DNA of 64,000 bases from Oxytricha trifallax (GCA_000711775.1 ARYC01001459.1:35501-99500); one strand, 5' to 3'. Counted from the first letter of the stretch, positions 1 to 9,976 are shown. A program made the numbers and translations. Notes: generated by a model from the sequence alone, not told the origin.

Positions 1-175
1 TTATTTAACAATTTAGCTTTTAAATTTTAACTATTTTATTGAAAGCTTTCTTAGAGATTAGCTTTTCTTTGAAAATCTATAGTATCAAAAGTTTATCTTA
101 GTAATCAAATTATCATTCAGCAAAAATATATTTTTTAATAACTTCTGTATTATTTATTTGATTTAATGATGCACT

Positions 176-403
176 CAGTGACAACGGGGGATCATCGAAC
201 GCCCTCGCTCCCTTTTATCAGGAGACCCCAATCACAGCGCGTGACTTGATCTTCAGGCAGAGTCAGAAGTGGCTGAAGGAGGCCGGGGCTGTCCTTACCA
301 ATGAGTTTGCACACATAGAAGTGGACACCTTGCTCAGTTATGACTTATTAATAAAATAAAAGATGCCACCACCTAATTACATAAAGAGGGGAGTCCTCAA
401 GTG
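176..403 (+). pseudogene. UDP-N-acetylglucosamine pyrophosphorylase-like fragment, copy 1
   Basis: A GC-rich island reads open from SDNGGSSNALAPFYQETP through ARDLIFRQSQKWLKEAGA to HIEVDTLLSYD, followed by MPPPNYIKRG. The order 'TAR..L...KWL..AGA' then 'EV..L.SY' resembles the C-terminal part of eukaryotic UDP-GlcNAc pyrophosphorylases (family motif VSPLxSYxGE). It is a short piece with no start or stop, so it is a gene fragment or single MDS. A near-identical copy lies at 20322-20575, on the other side of dynein array A. Family assignment is tentative; the existence of a duplicated coding island is certain. Confidence 0.5.
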
Positions 404-610
404 ATAACACTTGTATGTTGTTGCGTGTTGAATTAATTTAAAGGTAGTTTATTTTTAATTTTTCTTATTTAAAATTCCCAATTATATTTAGTTCTTACAC
501 TATATATTAAAAAGAATTTTAAATTATAATTAAATGAAAGATTAAAATAAATTTGATTCCATATAGTAAGTTTAATAATTTGTTTTAAATAGAATAATTT
601 GATAAATTTC

Positions 611-692
611 TCAATCATCAAGTTATGATAGCATAGCAACACTTCTCTTGACCCAGATGTCTTCACTTTCATATGTTGGTATCGATGTGCTT
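611..692 (-). CDS. Dynein heavy chain, last MDS with stop codon (array A)
   Basis: Reads STSIPTYESEDIWVKRSVAM and then LSQLDD followed by TGA (complement of 611-613). This matches the C-terminus of dynein heavy chains (W-hydrophobic-KRG-ALL-QLD, stop). TAA inside the block is read as Gln. It is the only recognisable end of the gene in the window. A pointer-bounded IES of about 50 bp separates it from the preceding block. Confidence 0.8.
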
Positions 693-740
693 AATATCTA
701 AATTTCAAATATAAACAAAAAATAATTATGGCTTACATAG

Positions 741-1061
741 TTCAATAAAATTTGTTGATAAAGTACCATCTCTTGCACTTGTCTTATACACTGGGCAAGC
801 GTAGGATTTCAATTTCTTATATGAATAATTTAGTGTATTTAATTATACTTCCTTCGTTATCAGAATTTCTCTCCTCCTCGCTAACATCTTCTAAGCTTTT
901 TTTCTTATTCACTTAAATTGGCTTGTCAAGTGAAACTTCTCTCTCCAATTCGGGCAGGAAATGCATGGGTGGTAGTTCAATAAATAATAGCTTTTACAAA
1001 AAATTTCTTCAATTATTGAGTCTTTGTTGTTCCATCTTGCACCTTCAAGATTCTTTAATTT
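741..1061 (-). CDS. Dynein heavy chain C-terminal blocks (array A)
   Basis: Three small blocks in gene order on the minus strand. About 1025-1061 carries LEGARW, the motif near the end of the dynein C-terminal domain. About 918-984 carries ELPPMHFLPELERE, like the 'xELPVIHFLPE' family segment. 741-804 carries YACPVYKTSARDGTLSTNF, which matches the 'YxCPVYKTSxRRGTLSTTGHSTNF' signature. AT-rich IES lie between them. No homologous copy of these three was found in arrays B, C or Z. Confidence 0.75.
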
Positions 1062-1070
1062 TTGTTTTAT

Positions 1071-1378
1071 TCAACCATTTTCAGGTTTCTTTGAAATATC
1101 ATCCTCGTACTTTTTCATGTGGAAGAAGAAGACTACCTTATCGATTGGGTACTTGTACTTTCTTGCGAAGTTCTGCTTAACACCAGTCAGGAAAGATTGA
1201 GTGAAAAAGAATCCAGAGATCCAGAAGTTGGCTGGCTGACCGTGATCAATCCAATCATCGAGCATTTGCAGGCGCTTTTGGAAATCTTTTATGTAAGAGA
1301 GCAGTGGCTTCTTGCTAGGGTAGGATCTGGCTTTCCAGTTATCAGGCACACCGTTATTAATGATGCTCTTCAGCATAC
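1071..1378 (-). CDS. Dynein heavy chain C-terminal domain block (array A)
   Basis: Open for about 100 residues. Recognisable segments are PDNWKARSYPSKKPL, then LLSYIKDFQKRLQMLDDWID, FWISGFFFTQSFLTGVKQN and ARKYKYPIDKVVF, all diagnostic of the dynein C-terminal domain that packs on the AAA ring. Its 5' edge is the 13-bp sequence GTATGCTGAAGAG (complement of 1366-1378), repeated at 24784-24796 in array Z, which carries the preceding part of the protein on the opposite strand. Confidence 0.9.
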
Positions 1379-1434
1379 GTTCAATTTATGTTATTTTAGT
1401 CTTATTATAATATTACCTTTTTAATCTTGATAAA

Positions 1435-1505
1435 TCTCTTGCCATTTTCATCGCTTGTTGAGATTAAGATCCTCCAGTCTGATCTGAACCTGAGTTGTTT
1501 GAAAC
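1435..1505 (-). CDS. Dynein heavy chain, start of C-terminal helical region (array A)
   Basis: Reads NNSGSDQTGGSQSQQAMKMA, corresponding to the Ser/Gly-rich linker before the first C-terminal helix in dyneins. It stops abruptly at AAATGGCAAGAGA (complement of 1435-1447). Between this and 1378 there is only AT-rich DNA, so the next ~60 residues of the protein are missing here. They occur at 24571-24796. Confidence 0.75.
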
Positions 1506-1922
1506 TATATTCAGTTTTGGGGTTTTATGCACCAAATTTTAATTTACTCTTTGATCTACAAAAAAAATACAAATCAAGATTTAAATTCCGTTCCCTTTAA
1601 TTAATAACTTTTGTAACAAATTATATTAAGGTTTAAAATTATACATGTCACGTTTAAAATTATGGTAACGAAATTTTAAAAATTTTATTAACACGTTAAA
1701 TATTACAAACTAAAAATATTAAATGTTTTAATAAAAAATAATTTCTTAAAGTGATTTCAATGAAATTTATCTAAATTCTATCAAAATTTAATATTTAATG
1801 GATGTTTTAATAAGTAAATTTTTTTTTATGATGATGAAGATTCTTACAAAATTTTAAAAATTACTTATTTTTCTGAATGGGGAGGAAACTTCTCCCCGTT
1901 TTTAGTATTATTTATTATTAGG
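1505..1922. other. AT-rich IES/spacer
   Basis: No protein similarity or RNA gene recognised. It lies between two dynein blocks that are adjacent in the protein (the EYIRNLPDE segment and the NNSGSD linker), so it behaves as an internal eliminated sequence. A single C4A4 run at about 1517-1527 has no partner and I do not read it as a transposon end. Confidence 0.5.
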
Positions 1923-2385
1923 TAATTCCTCGTCAGGCAGATTCCTAATATACTCAAATTAGTCATCGAATTCCCCTTCTTGCAAAATGAAGTACTCGGG
2001 TAAGGAATCTCCGCAGAATTTGTGCTGAGTTTTGAGGCATTTCTTATTATAGAAATCTTTAAGAATAGTTGTGAGTGTTCTACGGTCCCAGTCATCCGTG
2101 ACTCTACCGCCATAGTTGCATTCTCCAGTCAGGTAGGATAGAGCTATGAAAGGTATCTCATCAAAAGTATCAATCATCTAATAAAGTTACCGCATTGAGA
2201 TCCTGAAGTCTGAGTCATTTAAATCATAGCGTAAGTTCCAGCCTAGAGATCTATATCTTATTCTTTCTCTCACTATACCATGGAAGAATAAAAATATTTA
2301 TTAAAATTAAAAGATTTAAATTAAGAATGAAAGAGCAAGGTAAAGTTTCTTCCATTGATCAGGCTTTAATAGGAATTAATTTTAT
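1923..2385 (-). CDS. Dynein heavy chain AAA6/C-terminal block with the YGGRVTDDWDRR motif (array A)
   Basis: In gene order it contains KPDQWKKLYLALSF (about 2345-2385), HGIVRERIRYRSLGWN, NDSDFRISMRQLYQMID, YLTGECNYGGRVTDDWDRR and FEYIRNLPDEELP. These are among the most conserved dynein signatures, just after AAA6. A short AT-rich gap separates the first segment from the rest. The homologous region in array B (47160-47560) is strongly decayed, so this is the best copy. Confidence 0.92.
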
Positions 2386-2529
2386 ATTTTATGTAAAGCC
2401 TTATCAGTGAAGATTTTAGACCCTTAGGTGGCTCACTTGTAATCTATATTGACTTTATTTTAAATACTAAATGGGAATTGGTCATCAGACATAGAAGTAT
2501 TATAGAATGTATAATTTTTGGGTGAGGTG

Positions 2530-2738
2530 GTTTAACTTCCTTCTTAGGATCCTTGTCGTCATCCTGCTTATTTCTGCTTGAAGATTGGAACATTGATGGT
2601 TAAATCGATTCAATCAATTGCTCAAGCTCAGGCAGGAAGCTGGCTGCCAAGTGACAATTTTACAACACAACCCAGCCACCATACTACTTAATCTCGTTAA
2701 TCAGAGCCTTTGCTTTCTCTCCTTGACCCTTGCCTAGA
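2530..2738 (-). CDS. Dynein heavy chain AAA6 block, GGWVVLQNCHLA motif (array A)
   Basis: Reads GKGQGEKAKALINEIKQYGG then WVVLQNCHLAASFLPELEQL, the conserved AAA6 segment of dynein heavy chains (SLGQGQ...GGWVVLQNCHL). It opens with TCTAGG (complement of 2733-2738). The residues just before it (QSVSLG) are absent here and present at 46345-46408 in array B, which ends in the same TCTAGG. Confidence 0.9.
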
Positions 2739-2756
2739 TATACTATATACAAGAAT

Positions 2757-2935
2757 ATTAAGGCTTATTCTTTTCCTCACCAAATTTATTAATTTGTTCC
2801 ATAGGGTCATTTCCTGGAGTCAAAATAATTAGCATATGCTATCTGCAAATACCTCATCTAGTGAGAAAATGATAGGCTTAATAAAGTATATATTTCAAGC
2901 TCTCTCTATGTACTTCTGAATAATTATTAAAATTT
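2757..2935 (-). CDS. Dynein heavy chain AAA6 blocks (array A)
   Basis: About 2757-2822 reads TPGNDPMEQINKFGEEKNK, matching the dynein 'LSPGADPMxxLxKFAEE' segment. About 2855-2935 reads IQKYIERA and IKPIIFSLDE, like the preceding 'fVxekLGxryvePPxfdL' part, with an in-frame TGA between the halves. That TGA suggests decay or an unseen junction. TGAGGAAAAGAA (complement of 2768-2779) recurs at 46370-46381 and looks like a pointer into array B. Confidence 0.7.
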
Positions 2936-3238
2936 CTAAGGCTTTAATAATTTAATAAGATAATCTTAAAAGAATCAATTATAATTATTATTGAAATATA
3001 CATGTTCTTTTTTCAATTGAGATTTGCACAAACTTCTTCTATTTAAAATGACAATACTTGATAAATCTTGTAAAAGGAATTGAAACTCTCTTTACTCTCA
3101 TCTATAAAGATATGATTAGTTTTTGAAAATTATCAACTAAACTAATATTTATTATAAACCCTTTATAACTTTATAAATTAAACTAGACATTAAATAACTT
3201 TTTTTTGTTAATACTTATTATTTCATTGTACCTAAGTA

Positions 3239-3545
3239 CCTTCTTGGGAATTCTTAAACACTCTTCTTCATTTTTCTGAGCCATTTATTGAGCCACCAAA
3301 CTTATGCCCGCTTAGGAACCAGTATCGCTCTTTTCATATAGATTAAATAATTATTTTTATAGTATCACACTAGATTAGATTTTTAAAAGCTTGCACATCC
3401 ATGATTATTAGCATGTATAGTAAGTAATATATTTCACTAATTTTTGTTCTTTCAATTGTAATTATATTAATTATAGAGATTGAAGCATCTCAAGCTCCTT
3501 CATTTTGAGGCCTTTAACTTCCTCTGTACCTTGACCATTAAATAT
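3239..3545 (-). CDS. Probable dynein heavy chain blocks after AAA5 (array A)
   Basis: About 3470-3545 reads NGQGTEEVKGLKMKELEMLQ; about 3239-3335 reads SDTGSQAGISLVAQQMAQKN then EEECLRI. I cannot match either to a dynein motif with certainty. Both recur in the same order in array Z (23840-23885, 24033-24145), and the second also in array B (45240-45300), between AAA5 and AAA6 blocks, so they are coding pieces of the same gene or of a neighbour duplicated with it. Confidence 0.5.
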
Positions 3546-3659
3546 ATTTTTTGAAAAATCATTTCAGTTTTATAGCCATGCTAAAAGCGAACATAAGCTT
3601 ATTTTACTCAAACAGACTTCTGTAAAATTACTATCTATCTCTCAATACTACATTGATTT

Positions 3660-4280
3660 TTGTTTAAGTTCAATTGGTAATGTAAATGTTGATTAACTCT
3701 TCCTCTGATGTCCTTGATTTTTTCAACTTAAATTGTTGTATCTTATGCAAATAGTTTCTTGAACCACTTCATGGAAAATTAGTATTTAGATAATTTTAGC
3801 TGGTAGTTCTTAAACACAGAAGTATAGCTTCGCACCATGTCTATTAACTGGTTTATTAAAATTAATGAAATAAATTATTACTGGTTTGTAATTCTTGCGA
3901 TTTTCATCAATGCGCTCTTCGATGATTTTGGCCGATTTAAGCTTGGTTTTGATATCGTCTGTGATCTTCTTACTTTCGTTCAATGAGTTCACGAGAGTGT
4001 CGTCATCCAATATGTCTTAGCCAGACTGGGAGAGCTAAAGCAATATTAAATCTTCAATTTGCCTCTTTTGATCTTTGAACTCCATGTTTTATCTCTGAAT
4101 ATTTTCCCTCTCCATTTCATCCCTTTCGCTTTCATTCTTGCAAATTATTGACAGTATTGATCAAATGTGATTACATTTGATCATAAATATTTAATTATGC
4201 ACATTCATTTTTAATAATAGTTGCTGCTCCAGACCTTCCTTAGTAACTGAGAAGTTAATTATTCTAGTCTTAGTCTGTAT
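3660..4280 (-). CDS. Dynein heavy chain AAA5-AAA6 helical region (array A)
   Basis: Contains ERDEMERENIQRQ-like helix, then DILDDDTLVNSLNESKKI (family: ILDDEELVxTLxESK), ENRKNYKPV, HGAKLYFCVQEL and YQFSMKWFKKLF-like sequence. A small IES of about 20 bp splits KPV from HGA. It is flanked by the direct repeat AAACCAGT, and the same junction occurs in array Z. Between QELPA and QFSMKW the frame changes by one base, so another junction or a lesion lies there. Confidence 0.88.
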
Positions 4281-4520
4281 CTTAGGAGTAAAATGAGGGT
4301 TTTGGAGGTTCGAGACTATGTAGAAAATAAAATTCTAATCATAATCAACCTAGTTGTCATTGAACTTTATGTATAACAAAATCATAACTTTTAAGTGTTA
4401 AACTCATTTTTATATTTAAATTTATTGCGACTATGTCTTATACAAGTAAATTAATTATACTTGTCACCTTGAATTTCGAAAATCTCTTTGTTTATAACTG
4501 CGACTATGCTGCTATCAAAT
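4220..4520 (-). CDS. Dynein heavy chain AAA5 blocks (array A)
   Basis: About 4450-4520 reads SSIVAVINKEIFEIQGDK (family: ILxKxIxxxxGDKxxxxGDKEVDY). About 4220-4345 reads NDNQVDYDQNFIFYIVSNLQ then NPHFTPKIQTKTRIINFSVT and KEGLEQQLL. These are the AAA5 strand-helix segments 'NFRLYLTTKLPNPHYTPE' and 'INFTVTxEGLEDQLL'. An AT-rich IES lies between them. Array Z holds an equivalent intact copy; array B's copy has a frameshift. Confidence 0.88.
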
Positions 4521-4529
4521 TTTTAAGAT

Positions 4530-5865
4530 TTTTAAAGTACTTGATCCATTATTTTTTTCTAACTCTGAAAATATTTTGGGTGCATTTTTATGCTCATCAC
4601 ATCCATTTCACTTAAATGGTCTTTCAGGAATTTATTAGATTATATATTGAGGAGGGAATTTTCCTTTTTTTTTAACAAAAATTTAGATTTTTTGCAATAA
4701 ATAAATATGAAAAATATTAAATCACAATTTCAATTAACATCATCATTTTAAACAATCCCTTATGTCAGCGTATATAAAGAACTATACAAAACTAAGAATT
4801 TTAATATACAATTTGAATGTTGTTGTTGTTTTTTTTTTAAAAATTGGCATCCTCATCTAGTAAGATAAAATTATTTGATGTTCAAATATGAATAATTGGA
4901 TAATAATTGATGATTATGATTTTAAAATTTATAAATATATTTTAAAGTATAGAGGGAGCTTCCGTAGGTGACTGAAAACTTCCCCCCAAAATTTATATTA
5001 AAAAATTGTAAAAATATAGAGGATATTATATTTTTTTGAATTTTAGAGCTTAGCCTTATGGATCAAATATCTAGATTTTAATTAAAATCTTCTATAATTA
5101 TCATGATGTCAATTAAAATCTCGAATCAGTTTTTATATAAAGAGTATAATCATTTTAATATATATTTTAAAGTAAATTTCTTTTTTCTCAATAAATTAAT
5201 TATTCTTACTTGAATGTTCCCTTAATACTAATTATCTTATGAGTTTAATTTCTAGGATATTTTGGTGATTTAAGTAATTTATTTATTAGAACTTTAAATA
5301 TAATTATTAATTTTAATATCTTATTTATAACTATGAGAAATAGTTTTAAATAACAAATGATAAACGAAATATTAATAAATAAGTTATAAGTATAAGTTTT
5401 AATAATTATAAATTTATCTCTTTTAACAAAATTTTGTGGATATTAATTGATAATTTAATAGATTAAAGTTAGTTTATTTCGAACAAGGTAAACTAGCATA
5501 TTTTAATAAAAGCCCAAATAATTTAAGTATATTTATTATTACTCAAATGTAATTTGAAATGTTTAAGATATAATTTTTTTATAAATATATCCTTCATAGA
5601 AAAACAATTAATGAAAAATATCTCTTTTTTTTATTTCATTATATCAATAATTTAAGCAATATATAATAACTAATAAAAATACTTTTATAAACATATTATA
5701 ATTTAATTTTTTTAAAAAATCTTTAGAATATCTTATTTTTCACAAATTTCATTTATATTTATAGGTACTTTAAAATGGCCCTGTGTATGTAATTAAATAA
5801 CTAAAAATATATATTATTTCATTATATAGTGTTAAATTTTATCATTAAATATTTATATATTTTTA
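4530..5865. other. Long AT-rich IES/spacer
   Basis: About 1.3 kb with no recognisable coding block, RNA gene or long repeat. It lies between the stalk-exit block and the AAA5 block of array A. Confidence 0.5.
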
Positions 5866-6170
5866 ATGTAATGAAAGCAGTGCTTAGAATCATATCACCA
5901 AGCAAGCTTCTCTTCTCACTGAGCAATCTCTCACTAGTCTTGATCCATCTAGTCTTCTCATTGCCCAAACTATTCATTAAAATAGTAGATTTACAATGAT
6001 TAGCCTGGCACTCATCTCGCTACATGATGAAATTTTGCTTTTCATAGTTTTGGTTCTTAATATCTTCATAAAGTTTAAGCTATTTTTTTCTATGATCATT
6101 TAATGTTTTGCTTCTTTCTTGAAGTTATAGAAGGACGATCTCGAGCTTTGCTTGGGCTTCACCTACAGCT
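5866..6170 (-). CDS. Dynein heavy chain stalk coiled coil 2 (array A)
   Basis: Reads AVGEAQAKLEIVLLQLQERS, then a heptad-rich stretch, MQRDECQAN, and SLGNEKTRWIKTSERLLSEK ending GDMILSTAF. This corresponds to stalk helix CC2 leading into AAA5 (family: 'GLGGEKxRW' and 'GDVLLSSAFI'). It appears contiguous and open. Z (20686-20737) carries an alternative copy of the CQAKLHRASI part, bounded by repeats shared with B and A. Confidence 0.88.
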
Positions 6171-6179
6171 TTAATGTTA

Positions 6180-7009
6180 GGTATATTCACAAAGTATATA
6201 TACTTTAATATTTAGATGAACTTTGATTTTTTTATGTACTCTATCATTTATCTAATTCTTTTATCTACCTTTTAATAACTTATCTATTTTTAATTTAATT
6301 TACAAGCAATTTAATCATATTAACATAATCAGATGTTTTTAATTAAATTTCAAGCAGAATCTATGACACATGCTTTAAATTAAAAAAGTTTCTAGCATGA
6401 TGCATGATGCCTCAAGAGCCAGTTATATAAGACAATATTTATAAACAATTAAATTAACCTTTCAGCAATTTCTTTCTATTAGAACACAATTTAAAATTTC
6501 TCACTAATTGTAAATGATCTCTTTAAGATTTTTTATCAAGAATATCATCATTTGTAAAATCAATAGGGTTTAGTTTTATAGAAATCCCCACATATATTAC
6601 CTAGTGGAAAAACTGCTTCATATTATATTACTATCTATTAAATACTTGTTTCGTTCATCATCAAGTTAATGATGCTTTCTGTTCATAATTCATTATAAAC
6701 CTGAAAAATTTCAATGAAATATGGCGAATTAATCTAACCGGTTCTTTTATATAGATAGGATTGTGCTATGTTAAGAGCTGCATTATGCATTTTTACATAT
6801 ATTGAAGCTACTTTATCCCTAAGCTCAATAATTACGATAATACATATAGAAGTTTATCTTCAACTGGGAGTTCTTCTTAAATAGTTTCATACTCCACTTC
6901 TAAAAATAAAAGTTATTTGGATCGTTAGAATTCGTGTTAAGTAAATCTATGTTGCTCTTGTCAGCTTGCTTTAGTATAATAATTTAATTCATTTTCTAAT
7001 GGTGCCTTG
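6180..7009. other. Spacer between AAA4 and stalk blocks of array A
   Basis: AT-rich, with only short, unassignable open stretches (e.g. EVEYETIQEELPVEDK on the minus strand near 6840-6900). The first stalk helix and microtubule-binding domain, expected here, are not recognisable. They are present only in array B (42490-43600). Confidence 0.5.
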
Positions 7010-7320
7010 ACTTTAGGTCTCTTAATGAGGTTTGGTTTTTTAAGTTCGAAAAGATTGCTATTCGACAGGAAATGACTGCTAACCGTTTCTAGGGCTTACT
7101 CAGGCTATAATAATAAAAAGAACCAATCAATGCTGGTACAGTTTACAAGGGAGGGATACTATCTAATGTATTGACGCATTTTGTGTATTGCTGTATTTTT
7201 ATAAACAACAAGATCGAAAGAATTTTGGAAAGAAATAAGTGGACTACCATCTCTCTTCTTGATATGCTTTTGCATTTCGTATTTGATTTCTTCAATCTCA
7301 TCTGCTGTGTACAAGTTTGG
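7010..7320 (-). CDS. Dynein heavy chain AAA4 lid blocks (array A)
   Basis: Segments ECLPNLYTADEIEEIKYEMQ, SPLISFQNSFDLV, YPSLVN and VNCTSIDWF, then PEQALETVSSHFL. They match the AAA4 family signature 'PNLF..dE...I', 'R..lRmFPsLVNCctIDWF..Wp.eAL..VA..FL'. Junctions lie within the region, because the expected R-N-R-L-R-x-F part is degenerate. Array B holds a partial copy at 41811-41880. Confidence 0.82.
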
Positions 7321-7354
7321 TAAACATTCAAGAATATTTAACCAATATGGTTTA

Positions 7355-7614
7355 ATTTATTATAAGTTTACCTCTCCAACATTAAGGATGTTATTGATAT
7401 CTTCTATAAAAAATTCTTGCTTTATATCACTGTCTTGAAGGGTAAACACAACTTTCTTATTTTCAATCATGAAACTCTTATACATGCTTATTTGTGAATA
7501 TTTTATCATTCCATTCATTTCTACCATAGCTCTTTGTGGGCTCAACCTTAAAAACTTAACACTCATTTATAAATGCTGCTAGCTTGGCCAAGCTGCGTCT
7601 ACCATTACCACCAA
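7355..7614 (-). CDS. Dynein heavy chain AAA4, second half of Walker A to Walker B (array A)
   Basis: Starts with GGNGRRSLAKLAAFI (family GGSGRQSLxRLAxFI), then NEWND and VVFTLQDSDIKQEFFIEDIN followed by NILNVGEV (family: FLxTDxQIxxExFLEDINNILNxGEVPNL). The frame shifts by one base between NEWND and the VVFTL segment. Its 5' edge is an 11-bp pointer (7604-7614) repeated at 7940-7950. Confidence 0.88.
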
Positions 7615-7939
7615 TTCTTATATAAATAATATTGAAATTAAAAATACTTTGCACGATCATTTTATCATTAACTCTTAAAATTAGTGTAAAATTTAGATTA
7701 CAATTTTCCTTATTTAACTAGGAATTTAATTTAATCTAACATTTTTTTCTGACAAACTTTCTGCTCACAAAAAAACTATAAAAACTAACATCATAATACT
7801 TACTAAAGGCCTAATATAATCAGGGTTCAATAAGGAAATTTAATAATACGTGTTCTAGTAAATATTATTCGTATCTCAAATTGTATTTTCTTCTTTAAAT
7901 AAATGTTAAAAACAAAAATATTTAATTAAAACTAACCAA
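7615..7939. other. IES interrupting the AAA4 Walker A motif
   Basis: About 325 bp, AT-rich, flanked by the direct repeat ATTACCACCAA (7604-7614 and 7940-7950, plus strand). Removing it and one repeat fuses LLIGLGGN with GGNGRRSLAKL in frame. This is a clear conventional (non-scrambled) IES. Confidence 0.85.
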
Positions 7940-8250
7940 ATTACCACCAAGGCCAATTAAAAGACCGTTGCCATAAGGCTTTTAAATTATTCTTGAGAGT
8001 CTTGAAAGATTTTATTTAAATTCAGAAATTATAGATAAGAAAGTTCGCGAAATATTCAAAAAGTGATTATAGTGATCTAGGATTTGGTAGATAGTCTGAG
8101 CTATTTCTAATTTTTTAATTTAATTCGTTGTAAATAGGTTCTGCTGGATTGTAGTGCAAAAAGTTGTTGAAGATTAGGGTCTCTGGATTGATTGTTTAGA
8201 AATCAATGTAATTCTTTGGAGCTACCTCATTTAAATTTATACATAAAGTA
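7940..8250 (-). CDS. Dynein heavy chain region entering AAA4 (array A)
   Basis: About 8125-8250 reads NEVAPKNYIDFQTINPETLI, then FNNFLHYNPAEPIYNE (family: PDDLIFGDFLxPxAxxxxYEE). About 8030-8090 reads QTIYQILDHYNHFLN. About 7940-7985 reads KPYGNGLLIGLGGN, the first half of the AAA4 P-loop. Short AT-rich gaps separate them. Array B has only the NEVAPKNFTDS start (41430-41530). Confidence 0.85.
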
Positions 8251-8739
8251 ACCATGAATAGCTGTTTATATATATTCATCATTAATGAGGAATAAGGGTT
8301 TTTTCTCCATAAAATTAAGAGCATAATATATATATATTTTTTATGAAATATTATATTATTTTAGAAATAATAGTTCCTTCATTTTATGAATCCATAACAT
8401 CAGAATTAAATAGATTTTTATGCTTTGACATATTCAATGTCTAAATAACTTTAAATGAAATTATCTTAAGTTTATTAAGTAAATCATCAAAATATCAAAC
8501 ATTTGAAATTGAAAGTTAAGCACCATACTTCTCTTTTGCTGGCATGTTTAAGTCATAAAATATTTTTTAAAAAAATCTTTTTATTTAATTTAATGAAAAA
8601 ATTGTTAAAATATACTATTATATTTATAATTAAGTTTGATTTATACGAATTTTATTTTATGAATAAAAAATATATAATTTAAATTAACCTTTGCATTTAA
8701 TCAAAGGAATTTTCAATAATAATTACAATTAATTGGCCT
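8251..8739. other. AT-rich spacer
   Basis: No recognisable block. It lies between AAA3 and the AAA4-entry block of array A. AAA3 Walker B (FVDDLNMP) is absent here and found in array B at 40440-40700. Confidence 0.5.
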
Positions 8740-8905
8740 AGTTCCCACTCATCTTTAGTTAGTGTGGTGTTCTATAACTTCTTGACTGCTGAGGTCTTAC
8801 CTGTCCCTGTTTATTGTATAGAAATATGGAATGAATGGGTAGCTAAGGCGTTTAACATGAAAGAATAGCGAATCGTATTTTTAGTGGGAACCATAATGCT
8901 TTAGA
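8740..8905 (-). CDS. Dynein heavy chain AAA3 entry and partial Walker A (array A)
   Basis: Reads MVPTKNTIRYSFMLNALATH then, after an interruption, QQTGTGKTSAVKK and TLTKDEWELG. The family pattern is 'VPTxDTVRYxYLLxLLLENKKPVLLVGPTGTGKT'. The hydrophobic strand before the P-loop is missing here and present in array C (62231-62267). The repeat CATTCATTCC (complement of 8828-8837) recurs at 62231-62240, and ACAGGGA (complement of 8814-8820) at 62261-62267. Confidence 0.88.
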
Positions 8906-8984
8906 ATTAAATTTATCAAATCCTTCAGGCTAATTAGTTAATTTCTATAAATTAAAAATTAAAGTTTCTTCAATTTAATTTAAA

Positions 8985-9275
8985 AATAATAAATTGATTA
9001 GACTAAAGTAAAGTAAGCAAATTAACAATACGATTTCAAGAATATATGCTGAATATTTCAGTATTTTAATTATTAAAACGCATTTTCTCATCAGCCTTTG
9101 ACTTTTTCTTAGAGTCTTAATTAATTCCTTGCATTTGCTCATACTTACGTTTTGCTTCCTCTCTGTCATTCTGTTCTTATTACTTCTTGTATAAGCTGTC
9201 CCTGTTATCTTCTTAAAATGTTTTATTAATAATAAAAAGGTTTCTTTCATGAGCATACTCTCGAACAATGATTGG
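8985..9275 (-). CDS. Dynein heavy chain, end of AAA2 / linker to AAA3 (array A)
   Basis: Starts FESMLMKE and continues through a charged helix (KCKELIKTLRKSQRL in the open frame) to a segment ending at CTGAAATATTCAGCAT (complement of 9046-9061). That 16-bp sequence recurs at 61820-61835, where array C supplies the continuation IFLMALSWGFGAPL. The homologous array B block (39800-40080) has the same limits and a more natural charged sequence, so A may be frameshifted here. Confidence 0.7.
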
Positions 9276-9289
9276 AAACTGCAATATCA

Positions 9290-9590
9290 CCAATTTTTTT
9301 TTGACTTGAATGACGCTCTTTAGACTTTCCAATCTCCTCTCCTCTTCAACTGTCTGGTCATAGCCAAATAGATAACCCATTACTTTTGGCACGAAATAAT
9401 CAATAAGTTCTTAATAGACTTGCGAGCGACCCTCTGTGACTAGCTGTGAAGGCAGGGATCTTATCCAGTGTTTGACTTAGACTTACCAACCTAGCTTATC
9501 ATAAAAATAAATTTAATTTATCAGGATTCATGTAGACCATACAACATCTGCTTACGGTAACTGGAGAAGCTTCTAAAAGATCATCAAGTG
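9290..9590 (-). CDS. Dynein heavy chain AAA2 C-terminal part (array A)
   Basis: About 9530-9590 reads [20 protein letters not shown] (family: DLxxASPATVSRCGMVYMxP). After a short IES, 9290-9490 reads [19 protein letters not shown], then [20 protein letters not shown] and [13 protein letters not shown]. Both are near-identical to array B (39510-39780), and the IES position is conserved. Confidence 0.9.
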
Positions 9591-9614
9591 ATTAATGGAT
9601 TTAAAGTATATATT

Positions 9615-9710
9615 CTTACTATCTCACCAGATGATAAGCAGAGCTTTTTGTTATCATCAAGCACAGTGTTGAAATTTATAATCCAAACAACATAAAAGAA
9701 TTATCTAGCA
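9615..9710 (-). CDS. Dynein heavy chain AAA2 strand block (array A)
   Basis: Reads [16 protein letters not shown], an almost invariant AAA2 segment. The DGPVDAIWIENMN part expected just before it is corrupted here (IINF). Intact versions sit in C (61108-61148) and B (39401-39421), each flanked by repeats shared with this block: CTAGAT at 9703-9708 and TCAACACTGT at 9663-9672 (complements). Confidence 0.88.
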
Positions 9711-9719
9711 ATATCCACC

Positions 9720-9976
9720 TCCTGTTGCCTGATTTATCGGTTGCACAATCCTTGATGACTGTAGCTACTATAAATAATCTGACCAATCATGTGAGATTTT
9801 ATCGAACCACCATAAAGTTGATCGATCGAAATAGACTTTGGATTAATTGTGTTTATCTTTACTTTCTCATAGGGAAGATCTTTCTTAGAGTTAAATATTA
9901 AAAGCAACTGCGTTTTCTGGATATATAGAAACAGTGTCTTGAATTTTATATTGAGCAGCTTAAGCTTCTGCGACAT
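9720..9976 (-). CDS. Dynein heavy chain AAA2 middle block (array A)
   Basis: Contains KVKINTINPKSISIDQLYGG (family: VxxxVINPKAIxxGQLYG), a decayed or interrupted FDKISHDWSD, and [20 protein letters not shown] ending LLD. Two frames are needed, with a change around 9770-9790, so one small IES or lesion lies inside. It is preceded by a block whose frame also differs, suggesting a further junction near 9930. Confidence 0.78.

Noticed and set aside
1517-1527. CCCCAAAAC run as a transposon end in array A
   Set aside because: A single short run without inverted partner, target duplication or subterminal similarity.
4433-4615. Plus-strand ORF of 60 codons
   Set aside because: It is the complement of the dynein AAA5 block (NKEIFEIQGDK) plus AT-rich DNA.
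9734-9976. Stand-alone 80-codon minus-strand gene starting at an internal Met
   Set aside because: It contains the dynein AAA2 INPKSISIDQLYG segment and is one of several blocks of array A.
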